DNA from: Apoda limacodes
Lineage: Eukaryota; Arthropoda; Insecta; Lepidoptera; Limacodidae
Direction of reading: 5' to 3'
DNA: 64,000 bases
NCBI GenBank assembly: GCA_946406115.1
Contig: OX291550.1
Coordinates: 32,712,722-32,776,721 of the forward strand
Both the position numbers and the translations under genes were made by a program. Position 1 is the stretch's first letter, and each line of letters starts with the position of its first letter. Positions 54,529-64,000 of this stretch are shown in pieces. Under the pieces are notes generated by a model. It saw only the letters and a list, made by a program, of their open reading frames with translations, did not search any database and was not told the origin of the DNA.

Positions 54529-55149
54529 CTGCGAAGCGACACAAAACAAAAAGGCTTACGTTAATTGGAAGCCGACAACTTCAAATCGTTACGTAAATTT
54601 ATTTTACTGCAAACGGTTCGCATTTGTATGGTGAACGTTACAAAGTAAAGAAACGTTCCACGTCACGTGACGCAAACGTCATATGCGGAAAGAGAACGCC
54701 AACCGCCCACCTGCGGAGATGTAAACATAAATAGCAGAAACAAAGTAGATATGACAAAGTGGCGCCTCCATATTTTCAAAATCCACATACATTTTAAAGA
54801 GCGACATTTCGTCGTCGTAGTCGTTCGTCGACTGCTTACCGTCCTGTTTTTGACTCCTGTAGTTCGTAGGTTCGATTCCAGAGGCGCGTTAGACAAAAAA
54901 TCAAAATGGTTGTATTTAAAAGGAAAAATTAAGAAGTGAAAAATAGTCTATGTCGGAGGTAGCTAACGACTCATCTTTCTCCTGGTGTAGCAGTCTGGTG
55001 ATGAACTGCAGAAAACTCTGTTATTTTTTAGTAAAGATATTTAGCGCTAGTGGTACAGCTGTACTGCATTACAAGTGAAACAAGAAATGCGTAAAATTTT
55101 TTTTTACAAACAAGCTTTCATTAGACCCTAGTTATCGTTTAAGACAAAC
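54529..55149. other. TSC2 intron, nothing recognised
   Basis: 3' part of the 6.3-kb intron next to the acceptor. A short CGTC-rich patch lies near 54810. No gene or named repeat. Confidence 0.5.
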
Positions 55150-55630
55150 CATAGTGTTACCAGAAACACAAAATAGGTTTAATAGGTCTTGCAGAGAAGC
55201 TATAATACTGAAGTTTGCATATGAGGCTTGGAACACGGCTCGTAATAATAAGGATCCGAATATTTCTGAGGTAAAACGCAAATTAAATGCTGCCTCGAGG
55301 TTCAGTAAAAAAGCAACTGCTAGAGCTAAATTACAATTCACCGGCAATATAGGTGCGCGACTTGCGAGCTAAGTTGCCTCTAGGAGTCGTACTTTCTGGT
55401 TGCTTGCTAAAGCTGCCGAAGGAAACTTTTGCCAGTCGTCGTAACCACCCCTGCGAAAGACCGATGGTGACTTGTTTTATCATTCTAAAGTGAAAGCCGA
55501 TCTCCTGGGCAGTCTGTTTGTCTCGAACTCGATTTTGAACGACGGAGGCGCTGTAGCAGCTACTACACCGTGTTGCGGTAAGACCATGCCGGAAATCTCT
55601 GTAACACAGCTGGAGGTCCGGCGACCGGAG
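55150..55630 (+). mobile_element. LINE family A, plus-strand linker fragment
   Basis: RFNRSCREAIILKFAYEAWN and KRKLNAASRFSKKATARAK, then 'GGAVAATTPCCGKTMPEIS', correspond to ~33240-33690 of the near-complete copy. Both ends are truncated. The minus-strand frame 55132-55347 is its shadow. Confidence 0.85.
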
Positions 55631-55749
55631 TGGGGCAATCTGACCATTATGTAGAGAACCGAGTTGCCTATTTTGTAGGCGTTAATTGATAGTATAGATG
55701 ATACAGAGGCGGAAATTGATAGCTTCGAAAGAAATGTATCAGAGCGGGG

Positions 55750-56070
55750 CCTTTGTACTCATGTAAGTCACTATTTGTTAAATTAAAAATATTGACCCTG
55801 CCTAGCCTGTACATTTTTGAAATTTGTGTATTCGTAAAGCTTAATTTACACTTATTTAAAAAGAAAATTGATAATTGTCCCTCATATACAAGGTATCCAA
55901 ACAAGCTTACCTCAATGTTCTACGACAGCATTTCTAAACAATAGTTATTCTATGTCAATAACCATATTTAATAAATTACCTGGTACCTTTGCAGAATTAC
56001 CAATAAACATATTTAAAATAAAATTAAGGAATTGGCTAATTAAAAAATGTTTTTATTCCATAAATTAATA
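55750..56070 (+). mobile_element. Non-LTR retrotransposon fragment, RT C-terminal domain
   Basis: The plus strand reads KILTLPSLYIFEICVFVKLN, then in the next frame NNSYSMSITIFNKLPGTFAE and LRNWLIKKCFYSIN. This is the same C-terminal module as at 21.9-22.3 kb but diverged. One frameshift near 55870. The preceding 55640-55749 is unassigned. Confidence 0.7.
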
Positions 56071-56689
56071 TATAAATTTTAAAAAAAGATTGACATCACA
56101 GATTAAAATTATAAATAAATATAGATTAAAATTATAGATTTAATATATATCGAAATGACATTAAATAATATTGAGTGCTATTCTAATAAATATGACATTT
56201 AAAATGTAAAACATTAATTTTCATTTTTATTGTTGAAATTGATTTGGGTATAGGTTTTATTATTTACTTATTGTGTGTTTGCATGCTGTTAGTTTCAGTA
56301 AAACATGTATTGTAACAAATAATATGTATAAGACCTTACTGTACCATGTTTTATGCAAGTAAATAAATATGAAATATAAGGAGATGAAGATACTCAAAAG
56401 AAAAAGCTCTGAGACATCTGTTGTAGCCGTTTAAACCGTGCCAAGCGGTTGAGTGGAGTATCCAATAAGGGGATACTCGGACAAGGCCGTCAAGGGCCCA
56501 CCCACCAAAAAATCACCAGGAGTCAACACCTTCACATCACTCGAGTCCGGAAAAATTCATTCACCGCCTCTATTTTACAGAAGACTGTAGATAGCTCCTC
56601 GAAGGTGAAAACAGTTTTGCCGAAAACGCGGCAAAGATGTGTCTTTGCTACCTACATAGACATATTTAAGTAAACATATTCAAATGGTC
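56071..56689. other. AT-rich intron, nothing recognised
   Basis: A 74-codon plus frame (56449-56673) has no family likeness. Confidence 0.5.
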
Positions 56690-58555
56690 AATAATTAGTT
56701 TTTTGAATATTCTCAAGGACTGCGCTCGTTTTATTTCCAAAGGTAATGTTTTCCACTACCTGATCGCTTTTACAGTAAATGAGTGATCATAAATTTGTGA
56801 ATTGTGCCTTGGAGTTTTCAACAACAGGCTTGAGGAGTCACGAAGTAATCGAGAACCAATAAAACTGAAGCAGTCTTTTAAATATACCGGTGATTTAGGA
56901 TTGAACAGGACGTTATAAAGAAGAAATAGAACATGAGTATTCCGGCGAACAGGGATTGGGAGCCACTTGAGCTTTGTTCGAAATTCGGATATGTGGTTAT
57001 ACTTTCGCAGACCAAATATAAATCTAATACATAAGTTTTGAAGCCGCTCAAGCTTATGAAGCTGCTCCTCAGTGAGATCAAGATAGCTAGCATCTGCATA
57101 GTCGAGTACAGGAAGAAGAAGTGACTGAGCAAGAGCAATTTTGGTGGGAATAGGTAGAAAATTGCGTAATCTACTTAAAGACTTCGCGGTTGTAAATATT
57201 TTATTACTCACTTCTTTAATCTGTGGACCCCATCATAAAGTTTCATCGATAAGAATACCTTAGCTTTTTACATTATCACTGTATGGAGCAGGAACTTTAT
57301 TTACACAGACTGGTGGAATTTGTTGCCTATCAATCCTGGAAATTAGTCTTTTACTACCCACGATAATAACTTGTGTTTTATTCGGGTTCACAACAAGAAG
57401 ATGTGACTCACTCCAGTCTACAATGCAAGACAGGTCCCTATTAATGATTGTAATAGCATTTGACAACTCATTAATAGAAGCTTGCGTGTATAGCGTGTAT
57501 AGTGTATAAGAAGATCGTCTGCATAGAAATGGTAAAGAGCAGATATGTGCGATGTAATTAGATTGATGAAAATTGCAAAGAGAAGTGGTGACAACACGCC
57601 AGCTTGCGGAAAGCCAGCAAAAGTGTCACAATAGGTAGAAAATGAATCATCGACCTTAATGCGTTACCGGCGTTCCTGCAAGTAACTATAAAACCAATCG
57701 ATAACTGTTGGAGATATGTTAAGGGAAGGAAGTTGATGTAGCAAAATATCGAAGTCAACTGTATTAAAAGCATTGCTAAAGTCTAACAATGTTAAAACTG
57801 TGACCTGCTTATTTTCCATGCCTAGACGAATATCGTCCGTAACTTTAACAAGTGCACCAGGACGGGAACCAGATTGGAGAGTATTTAACAACTTGTTTTT
57901 TGTAAAAACACAAGATAATTGTTGCTGAACAAGACGTTCAAGTACCTTTGACAGGAAGGGTAGGGTAGATATAGGTCTAAAATCGGAGTAGGTCGCAGGA
58001 TTAGATTTCTTTGGCAAAGGAATAATAATGGCATTTTTCCATGATTCAGGAAAGGTACAGGTAGATATTGAGTGATTAAGGATATTTGTTATAACAGAAA
58101 CAACAGTATCGATGATAGAAGTGATCATATTACGGCTAATGCAATCATTTCCAACAGCGTTGGAAGAAATAGACAGTATGTTTTTCTTAACATCACAATC
58201 AGAAAATCGACTTAAAATAAAAGGAGGAAAGTCAGGAGTCGGTGTTTTCGAAAGTGAATTCAATGTAGCATTATTTTTTGCTATCATCAATGATAACATT
58301 AGAAGAAAATTGTTGATTTAGGATATTGATATTAATTTCATTTGAAATAGAAGAATTTTTAGATTTTCCGACTCCTAATGACTTTAGAAAATTCCAGACA
58401 TTTGCTGGATCTATGGATATGGCGTCATTGTGCATCTCTACACATCCTATTGCAGCTATTCCTCAAAAGCTTATATTTATTGAGTTTGCTATCACATGGG
58501 TCAATTTTATATTTTGCCTTAGCACGATTTCTTTTGATCATTATTGTTTTAAATT
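56690..58555 (-). mobile_element. LINE family B, copy 2
   Basis: Longer than copy 1. From the 5' side (minus strand): endonuclease-RT linker traces in shifting frames (58555-58300), fingers SWKNAIIIPLPKKSNPATYS and FRPISTLPFLSKVLERLV, motif A LTLLDFSNAFNTVDFDIL (57820-57770) and FYSYLQERR. It continues with WSESHLLVVNPNKTQVIIV (57430-57370), ILDYADASYLDL-like, LQNLCIRFIFGLRKYNHIS and LKWLPIPVRRNTHVLFLLYN (57211-56756). Frame breaks are frequent. The 3' end is at ~56690 without a clear poly-A. Confidence 0.87.
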
Positions 58556-58849
58556 ATCTGTCCATAGCTTATCGCTACATCGCGATTACCGACGCGATTC
58601 CGCATAAAACGTGGTTAGCCAGCATCCCTTATCCCTCACGTATCGTTAAGTTATTGTAGTAATAATTAGTATATAAGAGAAGCTATGTTGTAACCGAGCA
58701 TTCAATCTATATTCAATCTCTATACTTAAACAGTGATTATATAAGTTATAAGGAACAATGTCTTGCCTCCAGACCTCCTACGACCCGCCTTATTTCAACC
58801 GCTTCGAAAATTCCGCCCCAAGAAGAAGATGCGGGGGGATCGAAAGACC
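58556..58849. other. Possible LTR-like segment between LINE B and BEL pol
   Basis: It contains a TATA-like 'agtatataagagaagc' and 'ctatacttaaacagtgatta'. The position next to BEL integrase suggests an LTR, but there is no matching partner in the window. Confidence 0.3.
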
Positions 58850-60365
58850 ACTTAAATCCCTTTCAAGAAATTTGATGCCCTGTGCCCTGCTGATTTGCAA
58901 AAAGGAACTGGTGGACTCGTAGATATGATGATATTCGGCAATCCATGGCGGCCAAACGAAGCGAGAAAGACAGGTAATGAAAGCCTCAGTGGAGAGGAGA
59001 CTACCTCAAGGTGGATATCCTTCGTAACAAGGCGTACAAGTACGCACAAGTATGCCTTGACCACCTTGCACAAGGTAGAAGTCTTAATGTTAAAGGAGCC
59101 TCCTAAATCAGTTACAACATTAGAAAAGATGCGAGCGGGGTTTACTCGATCGGGAAGCAAATCGCCCATTTGTGGCTAAGTCAAAGTTGCGTTAGCCTAA
59201 AACAGGGTATGCACTTAAAGAGCACACTACTAATAACCCTTCGAGCCAATACAATCCAAAAACTCGTTGGAGTATGGCAAGAAGACCGCTGAGTACAGCA
59301 TGAGAGTTTTTCAAATGGCAGTCCTGAATCAACAGCAATGTCAAACGGCTATCGTGAGGCAAAAGTAGCGGATGCCGAGCTCCATAAGGCAAGTTTGCAT
59401 GACGTAATCGGTCACTTACACGAATGAGTCCGCGAGTCGAGAAATGGGTTAAGTCTGGCTAAAGCTGCTTTGATCTTGGAGCGACCAGCTTAAAGATCCC
59501 CTATTAAAGTCTCATAGTGCTCTCGTAGTGGTACACACGCTAAAATATGGAGCGCTTGTTCACGTTCTGACAGCGATAAGACTAGTTCAGAATCTTGAAT
59601 TGGAGGTCGATGGACGTTGTTGACAAGTCGGTAAATCCAGCCAATCCCTCCGACCAATTTTCCAAGAGAGCTGAACCTAGTCATCAACGAATCTGAACAA
59701 AGTGTAGGGTCAATCTTTGCCGCCAGGACGTCTGAGCCTGGATGATCGACCAAAACAGAAGCGGGAAGCAATGTCGGCTACATTCAATTCCCCTGGGACG
59801 TGATTCCACTCAATGGCAGCGGAAGACTCCAAAATCTCCGATTCGCCAAAAAGATCTCTAACGAATAGACTAGAAGCTTTAAGCCAAGCGAGAATAATAT
59901 GGCTGTCAGTCCAAGCGTAGACGTGGGAAATGGGTACAGATTGGCCCAAGGTCGAAACCACGTGATTGAGCAATGGGCTTAAAAGAGTAGCACCAGACAA
60001 TACCATCTTTGGAATCGTAAGACGGGTGCGAATGGGAATGCGACCTTAGTCTTGGCGGTGTCCGAATTGAGAAGAACACCATCGGGCTGGACGGCACGAA
60101 GATAAATCACAGCCGCGTAGCCAGCTTCAGAAACGTCACAGAAGCCGTGGAGTGACACTGGATTGAACCGGGGGTAAAAAGCACCTAGAAAAACGCACAT
60201 GATGGAGATCCTGTATGAACGAGACATAACCCATCCAAGATGCCAATAAATCACCAGTAAGGGACCACCAATTTGTAAATGACCGTAGGTCCAAAACAGG
60301 AGCAAGCCATATGCAAGGGTCGAAGATTCTGGCTATGGTAGACACCACAGTGCGCTTAGTCTAGG
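58850..60365 (-). pseudogene. BEL/Pao pol remnant: RT end, RNase H, integrase
   Basis: Minus strand, in order: STIARIFDPCIWLAPVLDL (60345 on; RT/RNase H connection, 'A.IFDPLG...PV'), HGFCDVSEAGYAAVIYLR (RNase H start) and YAWTDSHIILAWLKASSLFV. Next come WNHVPGELNVADIASR (RNase H end, 'W.HV....NPADxASR'), HPLLLPHDSRLTLLLIQDCH (integrase zinc region start) and MGDLLPDRVNPARIFSNVVT ... VTKDIHLEVVSS (integrase core with Asp and 'HLE'). Many frame changes. LTRs, gag and protease are missing. It could be the missing pol of a relative of the 46-48 kb element, but it lies 11 kb away. Confidence 0.82.
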
Positions 60366-60836
60366 CTTGGGAGCTGAAAACTTCTTACCAAATGCTCGCG
60401 TATGTTATAACAACAACTTAGGTTCAACATTTTAAGTCTTTAGACACAAAACTATCGGTATTTTCTTTATCTTCATTTTCATTCCCTATTTGGCCTTTAG
60501 GAAATGATCTTTTAAAAAACGATGAAACGTCAATCTCAATTTTCAACCTTAAACCAAATACCAATTTTTATGCGTTTAAATTCAGATATGACGGATTTCG
60601 CTTACTCTATAACAGAAATATCCTATATATATATATAAATATAATATCAATATTATATATAAACTACCAATCACAATTTTACTCCCTTGGAATGATTTTT
60701 GTAAAATCCTTTCTTAGTGCTCGCCTATGTAAAGACAGGCACCTTTGTACAAAATTTCAAGCCTTTATAATTTAAATTATAATATAAAGATAATTAATTT
60801 ATTATATTATAAAATATTATCAATAAGTGTCTGGAC
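60366..60836. other. TSC2 intron next to the donor, AT-rich
   Basis: TA-rich tract at ~60625-60665 and 60770-60825; no gene. Confidence 0.6.
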
Positions 60837-61005
60837 CTTTTCCAGCAGGTCGAGCAGGTCGGGGCAGGCGTCCCCGGGTGCGGCGCACGCGAGGTCCGCG
60901 GCCGCCCTAGCCGCCGCCGCCCGCACCGCTGGCTCTGCGTCCTGCGCGGCCGCACCCAGCACCGGCAGCCCCACGCCCTCCACCATCTCCTCGAGGTACA
61001 CCACG
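60837..61005 (-). CDS. TSC2: TSC2/tuberin internal exon (first visible)
   Basis: One leading base plus 56 codons, VVYLEEMVEGVGLPVLGA to DLLDLLEK. It aligns with tuberin 'SVVISQLSHI...HQVRKLATQLLVDLAEGC...LLDIIEK': EPAVRAAAARAAADLACAAP is the matching HEAT-type helix pair and DLLDLLEK its end. Acceptor 'gtttgtggttgcag|C', entering in phase 2 so that the split codon would encode Ser as in the human protein. Donor 'AAG|gtccag', phase 0; it has GT but a poor match beyond it. The previous exon is not in the window. A 52-bp minisatellite begins 95 bp upstream of the acceptor. GC-rich. The plus-strand frame 60745-61035 is a shadow. Confidence 0.86.
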
Positions 61006-61100
61006 CTGCAACCACAAACAACAGCGGTCACATAAGAGACGAGCAAACGAACCTAAAGCCTTACGAACAGTACAAACCTTGAGTACAGAATCGCGTACAA

Positions 61101-61533
61101 TGAAGCTAACAAATAACGGGCGGCCATATTACTTTTAGTCCTATACTTGTTATGAAGCTAACAAATAACGGGCGGACATTTTACTTTTAGTCCTATATTT
61201 GTTATGAAGCTAACAAATAACGGGCGGACATATTACTTTTAGTCATAAACTTGTTATAAAGCTAACACATAACGGGCGGAAAAATTACTTTTAGTCCTAT
61301 ACTTGTTATGAAGCTAACAAATAATGGGCGGACATATTACTTTTAGTCATATACTTGTTATGAAGCTAACAAATAACGGGCGGACATATTACTTTTAGTC
61401 ATATACTTGTTAAGAAGCTAACAAATAACGGGCGGACAAATTACTTATAGTCCTATACTTGTTATGAAGCTAACAAATAACGGGCGGACATATAACTTTA
61501 AGTCCTATACTTGTTATGAAGCTAACAAATAAC
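61101..61533. repeat. 52-bp minisatellite (~8.3 copies)
   Basis: Unit 'gaagctaacaaataacgggc' + 'ggacatattacttttag' + 'tcctatacttgttat'. Copies differ by a few bases. The array ends exactly where a LINE family A fragment begins, at 'aataac|atcaggcgg', next to the unit's own 'gggcgg'. Confidence 0.95.
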
Positions 61534-62120
61534 ATCAGGCGGACCGTGACAACCTAAACGTTCGCGGGAGAAAGTTTCTCTGAAAACGCACTGTACGTGA
61601 CCATTTAGGTTCTAAGGTGTGAGGATAAATTCCCTGCCGATGACGAGGGGTGTGAAGGTATAAAGTAGCGTTGGGCACCAATTCGGACGATTCCTCAAAA
61701 CACATCCCATTATACAAGCGGTAGAACACACACATGGAGGCGAAGTCTCTCTTCAGACTTAAAGGTTCGATACGGCTAGTGAATTCAAATTCAATATAAT
61801 TTATTCAGTTTAGGCTACAATAATTGAGCACTTATGAATGTCACTACGCCATCGGTTCGTAAGTCTACAGGGCGGGAGACCTTGTACTGAGAAGAACCGG
61901 CAAGAAACTCAGCAAGGGCATTTCTTTTCTCCCTTTCTCTTACAACGTCCAATCAAAATATTGGAAAATATGTATATCATAAAAGGACACTTTCCATTAC
62001 AAACATAAAAAAACATGAAATATAAAGCAGTGAGTTTGAGATCGTCGACGATTTCCACAGCTCCTCGTTGAACCGAGTCGAAAGAGCCGAGCTGGTTTCC
62101 GGGTGCACCCACCTTGTACG
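61534..62120 (-). mobile_element. LINE family A fragment interrupted by another insertion
   Basis: 61534-61782 and 62029-62120 are consecutive parts of the family A RT C-terminus and 3' region ('catcaggcggaccgtgac', 'tgtacgtgaccatttagg', 'ggttcgatacggctagtga' then 'agtgagtttgagatcgtcg'), continuous when the middle is removed. A stretch just inside the 3' end is missing near 61550. Confidence 0.85.
61783..62028 (-). mobile_element. Nested LINE 3' end, with 5-bp target duplication
   Basis: Starts 'attcaaattcaatataattt' (AATAAA on the minus strand) and contains 'cgccatcggttcgtaagtct' and 'gtactgagaagaaccggcaa', phrases I know from a common lepidopteran LINE 3' UTR. It is flanked by AGTGA at 61778-61782 and 62029-62033. 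Confidence 0.75.
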
Positions 62121-62460
62121 AGAAACCGCACATTATATTTATGCCGACAAACATGTTATCGATGTATATAAATTACTTTATTAGTTATATAAGTTAAGTA
62201 TATAAAACACCAATATGTAGAGCGGTCGTTGACTTATCATTGACCTTCCCGACACCGTCTTAACTTTATCATTATCACACAATGTAAACCGGACTCGAAC
62301 TATTTGCATTTGTTAACATAAATGACCGTGACTCGCGTCTTTCGCTTTGTTAATCTATGCAACATATACATAAATATGTATAATATTTCTCATCGTAAAT
62401 TTGGAATTTTGTAGATATTAGGTTTAATCAGTGTCGTGATTTGAAAACCAGTTAAGTAAG
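62121..62460. other. Intron, or 5' UTR of the following element
   Basis: AT-rich with no gene. It ends just before the ORF1 start of the plus-strand element. Confidence 0.5.
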
Positions 62461-62464
62461 GCTA

Positions 62465-63545
62465 GTGAGAAGTGCGAAAACCGTCACCTCATCAACAAAG
62501 TCGGACAAGACCACCGGTACCCAAAAGCCTAAAGCTCACGCGAAGGTTCCCGAGCAAGGCAACCCAGAGAGTACCACCAAGAAAAAGAGCACGAGAGGGA
62601 AGCGCGGTAAGAGAAGACCTGACGCTGCCAAGGACGGGGGCCCCAAAAAGGAACCCGACGCCAAGCCTGAGTCTTCGACAAGGGCGAAGCGTAACCGACC
62701 CGACAAGTCCATTTCTCCGAGGGACGGTGCCAAACGCGCGAAGGTCGATCTTCACCGTAAGTCGGCAGCGCCCAGCTAAGCGGACGCCACCAACACCGAG
62801 CTCTGGGTAGCCGTTAGGCTGCAGTCCGAAGCTGACCTCACTTCTGCTGAAGCGAAAACCATAAGGATAGCCATCGAAGATGCTATCTTTGACACAGTGG
62901 AGACGACGCTGGCAGCTGGGGCTCTTTACGCACCTACGTTCAGAGGTAAAGCCTTCCATAGTGAAGGTTGCCTCAAACGTGTGGTGCGAGGACGAGCGAT
63001 CGCTAAACTGGCTCAAGTCCACTGTGGCCAAAATAAAATCACCACGTGAAGGCACCAGGCTGAAGGTGATCAGGCAAGTGGACATCCCCAAGATGGTGAA
63101 GTCCGCCGTTCTTATACCAGGTTATAAGAGAGACGTAAAGTGCCTGCAGAACGTCCTCAGAGGCCAAAACCCTCAATATAAGATCACCACCTGGTCACTG
63201 TACAATACCACCCGCCAAGGCGACGACCTTTTTCCAACCTTAGGTATCCCCGAGGAGGAAGTTAAAAAACTAGTTGCCACCCTTTTTTGGGTTGGCAACA
63301 CCCCTCCAGAACCAAAGGGTTACTTGCCTGGCACGGACATGGCGCCGACCTCTAGGCATTCGTCCACAGAGCAAAGGGCTGCCTTTCCGGAGACGGCAAA
63401 GACCTCTACTCCGTCTGGAAGGGAGTGCATGGCGCGCAGGCCAGAGGTGGAGGATGTGGCGATTCCCTCTACTTCTAAGGGCAATCAGTCGACGTGCACC
63501 CAGCGGACGACAGAAGAACGACTCGATGGAGGCGGAGTCGGATAG
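62465..63545 (+). pseudogene. Non-LTR retrotransposon ORF1 (DUF4780-like), broken
   Basis: MRSAKTVTSSTKSDKTTGTQ opens a Lys/Arg/Pro-rich basic tail (to 62776). A TAA at 62777-62779 interrupts the frame, which then continues ELWVAVRLQSEADLTSAEA and IEDAIFDTVETTLAAG. After a frameshift near 63000, SLNWLKSTVAKIKSPREG, LKVIRQVDIPKMVKSAVLIP and YKITTWSLYN follow, the globular core seen in insect retrotransposon ORF1 proteins (I recall it as DUF4780). The end to 63543 is a Ser/Thr/Arg-rich tail. ORF1 proteins bind the element's RNA. The minus frame 62492-63091 is a shadow. Confidence 0.7.
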
Positions 63546-63666
63546 CGACAATGGCCTGTCCTCCGAGTAAAATACCGATAACCGTCGTACAAACCTCCAG
63601 CATAAAATAGCGGCCACGACTACCCTACGCAGGCTGCTGGAGGTTGACACAGGAGCCATAGCTCTA

Positions 63667-64000
63667 TTCAGGAGCCGTGGATCAGGGACAACAAAATCTT
63701 TGGCCTCAGCAATTTAGGGGTAAGTTACTACTCAACACAATCATAGAAAAACCACGCACATGCATATACATACCCAAACACATACCAACTGTGCTACTAA
63801 ACCAATTCTGTTCCAGAGACCTAACATCTGTTAAAATAAAACAGGATAATGACGCAGGCCCACTCTCGCTAGTTATCGCATCAGTGTACATGCCGATTGA
63901 CGGAGACATTCCGTCACATGAACTAGTGTAACTGGTGAGATACTGCGAACAAAACAAAGCGGATCTGATCATAGTTGCAGACTCCAACGCCTTCCACGCA
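63667..64000 (+). pseudogene. Start of ORF2: EEP endonuclease, cut by the window edge
   Basis: IQEPWIRDNKIFGLSNLG (catalytic Glu in QEPW) is followed, after a frameshift, by RTCIYIPKHIPTVLLNQFCS, DLTSVKI, LSLVIASVYMPIDGD and LIIVADSNAFHA, where the expected 'DxNAHH' begins. A TAA (63929-63931) breaks the frame. Jockey/R1/LOA-like type; the clade is not decided. The rest lies outside the window. Confidence 0.75.

Larger units (their letters stand above)
21389..61005 (-). other. TSC2: TSC2 (tuberin) gene body: four visible exons and three complete introns
   Basis: Four exons join in frame on the minus strand: 169 bp (60837-61005), 231 bp (54298-54528), 153 bp (54060-54212) and 186 bp (21389-21574), 739 bp in all. 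Introns are 6308, 85 and 32485 bp. All three junctions are phase 0; the first exon is entered in phase 2. The products follow human tuberin order: the HEAT-like stretch ending 'DLLDLLEK', then 'LDNHY', then 'LRLRANAFNCVGL' (human LLLRADSLHRLGL), then 'VDWRVLGVLLRALP...LCSM' (human SDWKVLKLVLGRLP...LCSM). Tuberin is the GAP subunit of the TSC complex for Rheb, upstream of mTORC1. The GAP domain lies further downstream, outside this window. No upstream exon is seen in 61006-64000 and no downstream exon in 1-21388. Confidence 0.85.

Noticed and set aside
54256..54634. Plus-strand frames over 54.25-54.63 kb
   Set aside because: Shadows of the TSC2 exons on the minus strand.
60745..61035. 96-codon plus-strand Ala/Ser-rich frame
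   Set aside because: Shadow of the TSC2 exon at 60837-61005.
62492..63091. 199-codon minus-strand frame
   Set aside because: Antisense shadow of the plus-strand ORF1.

Overview
This is eukaryotic, very probably lepidopteran (moth or butterfly), genomic DNA. The evidence is spliced exons, no operons, AT-rich non-coding sequence, and many dispersed repeats that I recognise from lepidopteran genomes. These include a LINE whose 3' end carries the phrase GGTAAGCGGTCACC, the repeat ending CCGACTCGCACTTGGCCGG, and the 'actagctga...cagacgt' repeat. About 1.2% of the window is host coding sequence; the rest is satellite, minisatellite and transposable-element (TE) debris.

One host gene is recognisable. 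It is on the minus strand and runs through most of the window: the insect orthologue of TSC2 (tuberin, 'gigas' in Drosophila). Four consecutive exons are visible, in transcription order 61005-60837, 54528-54298, 54212-54060 and 21574-21389. Their phases join without a break, they have GT..AG ends, and their products align in order with the central tuberin region that lies upstream of the Rheb-GAP domain. The introns between them are about 6.3 kb, 85 bp and 32.5 kb. The intron after the last visible exon is at least 21.4 kb and contains most of a satellite array.

Layout from left to right. 1-16971: AT-rich satellite with a ~331-bp monomer, with an inversion at ~1.83 kb, a dimeric higher-order pattern and a 2.8-kb duplicated block. 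17-21.3 kb: LINE 3' debris, a 17-bp minisatellite, and a MITE with long inverted ends sitting inside an older repeat. 21.4 kb: TSC2 exon. 22.9-24.5 kb: 33-bp minisatellite. 24.8-39.1 kb: many copies of one LINE ('family A', one of them near full length at 31.6-35.25 kb), a second LINE ('family B'), a decayed Tc1-like transposon with an intron, and a decayed MADF/zeste-like DNA-binding gene. 39-49 kb: a Ty3/Gypsy element lying between a BEL/Pao Gag-protease fragment and two matching LTR pieces. 49-53.7 kb: a MITE, a family A copy bracketed by two copies of another repeat ('C'), and BEL/Pao scraps. 54.1-54.5 kb: two TSC2 exons. 55-60.4 kb: LINE and BEL/Pao pol remnants. 60.8-61.0 kb: TSC2 exon with a 52-bp minisatellite 95 bp upstream of its 3' splice site. 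61.5-64 kb: nested LINE pieces and a plus-strand non-LTR element (ORF1 plus the start of the endonuclease) that runs off the right edge.

Tuberin works with hamartin (TSC1) and TBC1D7 as the GAP complex that switches off Rheb and so mTORC1. That role is known for the family. Nothing else in the window looks like a functioning host gene. The TE genes are nearly all broken by frameshifts, stops or truncation. All alignments were done by eye from memory of the families, so exon calls need confirmation by homology search or RNA-seq.
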